DNA of 64,000 bases from Agroathelia rolfsii (taxonomy: Eukaryota > Basidiomycota > Agaricomycetes > Amylocorticiales > Amylocorticiaceae). Location: positions 2,046,001-2,110,000 of the forward strand of contig JABRWF010000008.1 in the NCBI GenBank assembly GCA_018343915.1, in the 5' to 3' direction. Under the pieces are notes generated by a model, which worked only from the letters and a program-made list of their open reading frames with translations, made no database searches and was not told where the DNA came from. A program made the position numbers and the translations under genes. Below are positions 57,053 through 64,000 of this stretch, in pieces (positions within the stretch are counted from its first letter, which is position 1; every line of letters starts with the position of its first letter).

Positions 57053-58926
57053 ATGGTAGCGCCTCTGGAGAAGATACCTGAGGACATCCTGTCTATGGTG
57101 TTCTCATATTTGGACATCCAAGACCTTGCAGCGTTTCAACAGGTTTCACGAACGACATATCTCCAGGCCAACTCAGATACACTCTGGCATCAGCTCTTGC
57201 CTACATTTCATTTGCCAATATTTGTTTCGCTGGCCGAGGCATTCACTATGCCCGTATCAATATTGCGTGGGCTTTTCAATAGAGCGTCACGGCTTGAAAA
57301 GCAACTCAGGACCCACAGACCCCCACTTCGTGAGATGCCAAACATGTATACTAGCGTAGAGACGAGCGACCAGCCTTTTGCTCCTCGCATTTGGTGGAAC
57401 TCTAGTCGAGATTGGATATTCACCCCATCCACTGATGATGACGGAGCTCCTTGTCTCACTGCCATGTGCTTGAACACTTACGCCGTGGTACAACTCCAGC
57501 CACATGCCCCAGGGTCGATTTTCAGAGCCCGACGACTGCAATCAGCCGTGATCACTCGATACAATGGCTGTGAAATCATTGTTGAGAAACACAGCGAAAC
57601 AAATGGGGCTGTTTGGGGAACCCCAGAATTGTGAGATCTTGAGCTAATTTTCTATGACCAATGAATTTGTCTGATTCCCTAGCCCACGATATGTTACTTG
57701 TTTATAGTGAAATTAGAGTAGATCTGGTGGTGTATTCCATTGCACTACAGTTCTTACATCAGTCCCAACCAAGACTACTAGGTGAAATGACAATTCGTGG
57801 CATAGATACGGCTGATGTCCCACGGTGTTATGGATGTGTCACTGGCATTTACTTTCGTTCCCGTGACACAGGCAGAATACTTCTGTTCAACAATCATACA
57901 GGAGAGAAAGTCGTATATTCAATGGTGATTTTTGAATGAATTCAACTTTCATGCTCCTCAAATAGAATTCTGATACATTGTTAACTTGCTCAGGGCTCGG
58001 ATTATAATGTTTCTATCAGTTCCTGGCGACTGTATGAGGAACATTTTATTATCGTTGGCCTCCAATCACGAGAACTTATGATTACCGTGAAGATCTATCA
58101 AATCCCAGACCAAATCAAGAGACCACTGCCGCAGCTGTCTACTAGTTTAGGCTCGCCTCTGCTCCCGACCCAGGCATTCAATTTTGAGATGAATATGTCC
58201 CATCCCGCTGATGATCTCCCCCCGCCACTGGAAACATTTTTTTTACCATACCCCTTCAGATCCCCGAGAATTCACGAGTCCCTGGTGATATCCACTCAAC
58301 ACGGAAGCTATGATAGCATCTCTGAGACAGCGTTCTCGATCGCAATCAAAACTCACCTCATAGAAAGGACCATTACCACTAACGGAGTTGACAATGAAGA
58401 CCGGTTTATGGTGCAGAAAGACATACAAAGACGCTATACTTACACCATCCCTCTTCCCCTCTATGTTGTTACGCCACAGTCACCACGTGAAACAAAAGCA
58501 ATTGTATTCCCAGAGCATTCGACGAATCCTGGCATATATGATGAGATTGTTCTGGCCAATAATGGTGGTATCGTAGCTTCAGGTCTCATGGCGACCATAC
58601 CTAAATTGCTTGTACCAATGACTGGACGCGCGTTTTGGTTGACTATTAATCAGCCCCAGTCACCAGATGGGTCATCGATCATTCGTGTGCATACGTACCC
58701 CGGCTCGGTCACGCCCTCAGGTCGTTGGAGTACTCATCACCATGATCATGAGATGCAAGTATTGTGTGAGCTGCATGTGTCGAAATATGTGAGCGTCTCA
58801 ATGACGAACTTGTTATATGATGAACGCTTTGGCCGGATCTTGATAAACTATACGGGACAAAAGGATGACGATCAGTGTTGGTCATCGGAATGGTATATGT
58901 GGGATATCGACGTCGGAAGCGAATAG
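57053..58926 (+). CDS. F-box protein, paralogue 4 (572 aa, 3 exons)
   Basis: Exons: 57053-57630, 57717-57924, 57994-58926 (1719 nt), same intron positions as paralogues 1 and 2. Start chosen at the ATG opening MVAPLEKIPEDILSMVFSYL, directly before the F-box; the open frame upstream to 56861 has no ATG in a paralogue-like position. Conserved blocks: WHQLLPTFHLPIFVS, RASRLEKQLRTHR, LLFNNHTGEKVVYSM, IPLPLYVVTPQSPRE, PGSVTPSGRW, LLYDERFGRI, WDIDVGSE. Intact and probably expressed; the partner substrate is unknown. Confidence 0.87.
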
Positions 58927-59087
58927 TAGTGTACTCGCGGGTATCAAAAGTATCCGTAGTTCCACATTTCTGTAATTCAGTTACTTCCATGCCGTTTCTC
59001 TTGAGATGAAAAATTTGTACGTATTCACCTGTATGTCCTCTATATTTTTGCATAGTTATATGCTTTAAAAAGTGTACTAGTCAGTTA

Positions 59088-59496
59088 AAAGAGCACAAAA
59101 GATGCAAAAGGTGCATGTATACCAACAACCAGCATCACAATCACAATTGTATTTTTGAATGAAACTATTTTTTCTGCAACACAGACACTGACTACATGTT
59201 ACAAGTAAAATTTCTTGAGCAATATATATATATATATATATCTTGTGAAGCTGCAGAAATTCAGGAAGTTGAATTTCTCCAGGTGTAACACGGCATGTTA
59301 GCAAAATCACACTCAAAACCTCCAGCTTCCTGAATTTCTATAGCTTAACTAGATCTTCTTTTGCTCAAGAAATTTTATATGCAATATTTAGTCAGTGTCT
59401 GTATTACAACAAAAAATAGTTTCATTCAAAAATACCATCGTGATTGTGATGCTGGTTGTTAGCATATACGCACCCTTCGCATCTTTTGCGCTCTTT
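59088..59496. mobile_element. Foldback MITE, TA-flanked, long inverted arms
   Basis: The left arm AAAGAGCACAAAAGATGCAA and the reversed right arm AAAGAGCGCAAAAGATGCGA continue as inverted repeats for ~130 bp (including TTTTTGAATGAAACTATTTT). Imperfect complementarity resumes around GAAATTCAGGAAG/CTTCCTGAATTTC nearer the centre. TA at both flanks. 409 bp, non-coding. An (AT)n tract lies at about 59,222-59,240. Confidence 0.7.
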
Positions 59497-59499
59497 TAG

Positions 59500-60510
59500 C
59501 TCACCAGCAGACTTTTTCAAGTATATAACTATACAGGAGTATAAAAGGAATACATGTGAGTACTTAACAAAAACGGGTGGAAGTGACGAGATCCTCACAG
59601 AGGACCCGGGGGTTGAGTGAGTAGAGAGTAAGAGTTGCGAGAGCTTTCAGGCCATTTCGCAATACATACCTGAGTCTCACACTACCATGCATGTTGGTGT
59701 GCGTAAAAGCATTCCCCCCGGAGGTAAGCCGCTTCCAAACTGCACATTCAATACCATGAGGCCGGGTCCTAGCTTCCAGCCACTCACGTAGAGGGAAAAG
59801 TACCTGCCAAGCGGGTCCTCCCTGTGGGGGATGGTGACAGCCATCCTTACTTCTATCTCAAACGCTCCACAAAAAAAGGAATACTTGTGAGTACATACAA
59901 ATTTTTATCTTAAGAGAAACGGTGTGGAAGTAACTGAATTACAGAAATATAGAACGACGGATACTTTCGATACCCACCGTTAAAATTCGACGCGCACGCG
60001 GCCTAATTCGGATGAGACGCAATATTGACTACATGATAGGAGTAGAAAAGCATAGCGTACAACGAGTAAAATCTATATGTTCTTATACTAAAGCGATATC
60101 AAAATTTCATGAAAGAGAAAAAAGGACGGAGTACGGGACCAAGACAAAAACGCATCGACGGCGCTTGCCAAGGCATCTTAAATATTCGGATTCAAAATAC
60201 CAACACCCACGAATATCTGTATTACCATCATCATTCAGATATCAAATATCAATGGTATTGGTACAACAGCCGGATCCTTTTTTCTTATTTCATATGTCCA
60301 GATTCAAAACATAAGATATTCGCTTATACGAGCGGTACTATGCCAGGATGTACGAGGAAATTAATTATTTACTAGTGATTCAAGAGATACATAAAGGGTC
60401 TATATCGCAATCACAAACATACACAATATTATATATAAACCGTGTGAGCAAATTCATAGTATACGCGCTCGAAAAGAAAAAAAGTGGAAGTTGGAAATGA
60501 ATAGAAGGAA
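59500..60510. repeat. Diverged copy of the 9,790-10,890 repeat family
   Basis: Shares AACTATACAGG...TATAAAAGG (about 59,525) and ACGGTGTGGAAGTAACTGA (about 59,920) with 9,846/10,368 and 10,140/10,435. No coding ORF recognised in the remainder. Confidence 0.4.
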
Positions 60511-60542
60511 AAAACAATTAGCATTTCCTCCATGAAGCAGGA

Positions 60543-63500
60543 TCATTGCTGACTGGTGACACCACCACCAGTTCCAGATGGCGCTGCGGACTGCTGCCTC
60601 CGCCTCTCAGGCCGATGGAAATATGTAGCATACCGGCGTCTCCAGTGAGGTGTACCACCACCACTTGCAGAAGGCGATGAAGTCTGACGCTCCAGTGCAA
60701 TCGCACTGGGCAACGCATCCAGCCTGTTCGCGCCTGTCCCGGAGCCAACACCGGTTTCATCCGAATTCGTTGCATGCTGATGCTGCATACCAGCGGCGCC
60801 CTCATGAATAGATACCTCAGGCCCGCTGGCAGGACTGGGAGTACTTCCATAATCCGAATCCGAGTCGCGATCCTCGTCGTCGAGCCAGCTATCGTCGGGG
60901 AGCATGATGACACCTGAGGCATGGTCATAGCTCAGCCGGTGGGTCAGCTGGTGATGCGTCTGGCCCGGCATAGTCTGTGATCGCAGTGTGCTGTCCGCAT
61001 GAGGTCCATCCTGCCATGGATTGCTGTTCGAAGTGTTCGCAGGAGGCGCAGACGCAGGTGCGTTGTCGTCGGTGTGGAGCTCGGGTAGGAGCAAATTGAG
61101 GTTGCTGGCGCTCGCGCGGCGGTTGGTGGTGGAGACGCGGCGGCTCCGTTTAGTGAGACTGTTTCGTTTGCGGAGCGTGAGGACAACAGCATCGTTGGCA
61201 TCGGTCTTGCCGTGAGAAGCACCGTTTCTTTGTCCGTTGGCTAGTGTTTGCCCTTTCTTCAAGGGTAGCCATGGGGTAGGCAAGACGCCATTTAGGGCAG
61301 GATGACCGTACCGTCTCTTCCCGGTGCTGAAAAAAAAATTGTGAGCCTGCATAGGGAAAATGAATGAGTCACGAAACGCCTACTTGAGCACTCCAGCATA
61401 CCAGTTGGCCATGGGGGGTTGAGACTATAGCAAAAATCGTCAGTGCATTATTATGCACCATCCATAGGGTCGCTTACATAATCTGTTCTTTCGTCTTCGG
61501 GCGCCACGTACAGCGTGTCATCATTCTGCGCATACCGTCTTCGGTTCAAGTTACTTTTGAAATAGTAAGCATATACTCGTTGGACAAAAAAGAATAAGTA
61601 AAACAAACCTCTGTGACCAGGTAACAGGATGACCCGCCCTCAGTTGCATCACATCCGCAGACTCCTCCCCGCGCTCGACCTCAAACACGGAGCTGAGACT
61701 GACAAACTTACTCAGGGGTTTCAGCGACTTGTGCATGTACCACGACCAAAGCACAGTGCCACCGAGTAGAGGAACAAGCAGAATCGGAAGCACGTAGGAG
61801 CCCTTCAGGGTGAAGATGCCGATCATGAAGACCAAGAAGATGACGACACCCCATATGAGGCGGATGAAGGTGAGCGGCCAGGCTTGGCCTTGGGATTCAT
61901 AGGGTTTATAGAAGACTAGTAAAGGTTGTTGATGGTTAGATGCATGGAGTAGGATAAAAGTACCATAATTCCTCACCAAATAGGAGCTTATATTTGTAAA
62001 CTACATATGCAACACCGAAGTAGATGGCGCCAAAAGGTAGGATCAAGGGTTGTACAACACTGTACAGAATAGTGACCACAAAAATCAGGATAGCCTGAGG
62101 GTAAACCGTTCCATAATTGATCATAGGTGGCGCATTCAATTCGGCAAAATCTACGAGGGAAAATAACAATCAGGAACGATGCAATCCAGATAGCTGAATG
62201 AGTCAGAACTACCTCTGGGCGTCCTCGTGTAGAACATCCTCATTATCAATTGAGGTACGATCACTCCGAGATTAAGAAGCTGCAAGGGCATGATACCAAG
62301 GCCTATCGTAAGCAGATCAGGATTACTGGAAAAAGAAAATGTTTACAATAGGAACTTACCTTGAAGGATTACATAAGACAAGAAAAAGTGTCTTTGGTGA
62401 TTCAGAAAAAGATAATTCAGTTACATTATTTAGAGCACTACAATAACGAGCTCACCTTGCATTACCACGCTGCAAGGCTGTAGCAATCCGCTCGGGGATC
62501 TTGGCTGGAGAATTCGCCAGGTCACGGACTAGCTGCACATACGTACTCGCCAATAGGAAGATGAATACGACGTTGACAAGCAGGAAGAGAAAATATCTGC
62601 AGACGTCGGAATAATCAGACGAGAATAAAGGAAAATGGGAGGGAAAGGGACTTGCTTTCGCAAAAGTGAATACTCGATCCAACTCCGAGCCTTGTATCCC
62701 TGTACATACGTCAAAGCTAGACACAGAGGACATCGTCAAATTAAGGTTTAACTATGCAGAAGCCACTAGATATTCACCCTCCAATAAGAACGGCAGCGAT
62801 GCGTTCAGCAAAATCAACGCAAACGAAGGTAACGAATTCTGCACTATCGCTCTGATCTGATCGTTACTATCGATCAGGTGGCCTAGCCAGGGTAGGACTT
62901 TCTTGATCTCCTGATACGACAGCAAACTGGCCAGAGCCGTCGTGGGGAACACCCAGAAGGAGAAGAGCAAGCCCATGGCGCCGAGTACGACGAGCTCGCG
63001 AATACGGATCGAGGCGGTACTGTAGCCCATGTTGGCCCAGACGATATCACGCGGTTCCGGAGCTGGATATGTTTTACATTCGGTGGGATGGGAGGATGTC
63101 GTTGTTTGTATAGCAATTTGCTGATGAAGAAAACGGAAGCAAACAAGTTTAATATGGACCGAGGAGGGTGGTGTAAGAAAACACCTACAGCACTGGACAT
63201 CTTCTCGAATGTAACAAATGCGACGTGTGTTGGCTTAAATTTGCCAGTCCTGCGCTTCCTCTTTACAGCGTCATCCGCTTCGACGAACTGGTTATCCAGA
63301 TGTTCAATGGCATCAACTTTGGATTTGAACCATCCACGACGCATAGTAGGACGTGGTCGGTGGGGTACAACAAGCCGTCCCCTCTGCGATTCCGCGTAAG
63401 AAGGATCCTGTTCAGGGAGGACGCTGTCCGAGGGGTCGTACGACTCAACTGTGCTCGGGTTGCCGACATACTTTACCCAAGCAGACTCGAGCTTCATTAA

Positions 63501-64000
63501 CACCTCTGTGCGTTTATCCAGCAACTCCTTCAGTCCCGCCACCTCTCGACATAGGCTGACGCTCTCCACGGCGAGGTCCATGTTTTCATAGTACTCCGCA
63601 ATGGCCCGTTCACTTTGGAGGTGCGCCGGCAGATTTGTGACCATGACTGTGCGAGCGGGGATGGAGTGCACGAGCTCGAGCGAGAAGAGCTGGCGGGAAC
63701 GAATGAAACGCATATAGTTTTTGTAAATAAAGCGAAGGGCCAGCAGTGTGAATATATAGGTGAATATCAGATGCACTGTGAGGTATGAGTTAGCCTCGCT
63801 AATCAGGTCCAGCCAATCGCTCCCTGGAACGGTGGGGCTAGTGGTGTTGGTTCCGGGGGCGATCATGAAATAAGAGCTGTTGTATGGAGGCCAATCGTCG
63901 TCTCCGTCGTCATCTCCATTAATGACGTCGAGGTTGTTCTGAGGGGTCGTGAGTGAGCGAAAAAGGCATATATAAAAGAGCAATGGAGATCAAACCTTCC
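60543..64000 (-). CDS. CSC1/OSCA1-like cation channel (partial at the 5' end)
   Basis: Minus-strand exons: 64000-63996 (partial), 63938-63189, 63120-62778, 62716-62656, 62596-62456, 62391-62360, 62302-62213, 62150-61977, 61915-61609, 61553-61478, 61424-61384, 61326-60543. Family signatures: a TM helix (HLIFTYIFTLLALRFIYKNY), then the cytosolic PHM7-type RRM-like region (ARTVMVTNLPAHLQSERAIA ... KFKPTHVAFVTFEKMSSA), then TYPAPEPRDIVWANM leading into the RSN1/7TM block with several hydrophobic helices (LVVLGAMGLLFSFWVFPTTA, YFLFLLVNVVFIFLLASTYV, LIWGVVIFLVFMIGIFTL). CSC1/OSCA proteins are osmotically gated, calcium-permeable channels in plasma or ER membranes. The last exon adds a ~260-residue low-complexity Ser/Gly/Asp-rich cytosolic tail. 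The intron after 62656 uses a GC donor (GCAAGT). N-terminus lies beyond the window. Confidence 0.9.

Overview
This is a 64 kb piece of a filamentous fungal nuclear genome, most probably an Agaricomycete close to Rhizoctonia/Ceratobasidium. The reasons are dense multi-exon genes with introns of about 46-75 bp, micro-exons, a FunK1-type kinase, a tandem F-box family, an Agaricomycete-style P450, and nested LTR retroelements. The species name is an inference. Nothing bacterial, viral, rRNA or CRISPR is present.

Positions 1-10,900 are a repeat block. It contains decayed gag fragments of Ty3-like elements, three LTR families (A: starts at 162, 2457 reverse, 7891; B: starts at 6917 and 5385 reverse; C: near 9,000-9,790) in inverted arrangements, and a TA-flanked MITE. 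It also holds a 647-bp TRIM-like mini-retrotransposon (1442-2088) whose 123-bp LTRs each contain a complete Pol III tRNA-like gene. All LTR families carry a ~60-bp intron-like segment in the leader and a shared duplicated motif upstream of the TATA box.

Positions 10,900-24,190 are gene-poor. They hold an acyl-CoA oxidase (12,310-14,328, minus) and a THEM6-type thioesterase-like protein (17,807-19,323, minus).

Positions 24,190-32,383 are a compact housekeeping block: a DUF1295 steroid-reductase-like membrane protein, a Cdc4-type myosin light chain, a FAF2/UBXD8-like UBX protein divergent from Cdc4 across only ~88 bp, and a FunK1 kinase.

Positions 33,070-38,050 are a decaying block: a trimethyllysine dioxygenase gene with an in-frame TGA, a 5'-truncated homoaconitase fragment facing it tail to tail, and an acidic ORF broken by TGA codons.

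Positions 38,628-41,005 hold an intact 13-exon P450. From 41,005 to 46,760 there are only small inverted-repeat elements. A secreted 10-cysteine protein with an internal duplication follows (46,762-47,399).

Positions 49,135-58,926 are a tandem array of four paralogous F-box genes. Three are intact with the same three-exon structure, and one is split by ~2 kb of repeat DNA and has lost its reading frame. After a foldback MITE, the window ends in a CSC1/OSCA-like channel gene (minus) whose 5' end lies beyond the right edge.

Exon models were built by eye from GT/GC-AG sites, reading-frame continuity and family motifs. For the multi-exon genes given as complete, the summed exon lengths divide by three. 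Splice coordinates may be off by a base in places.
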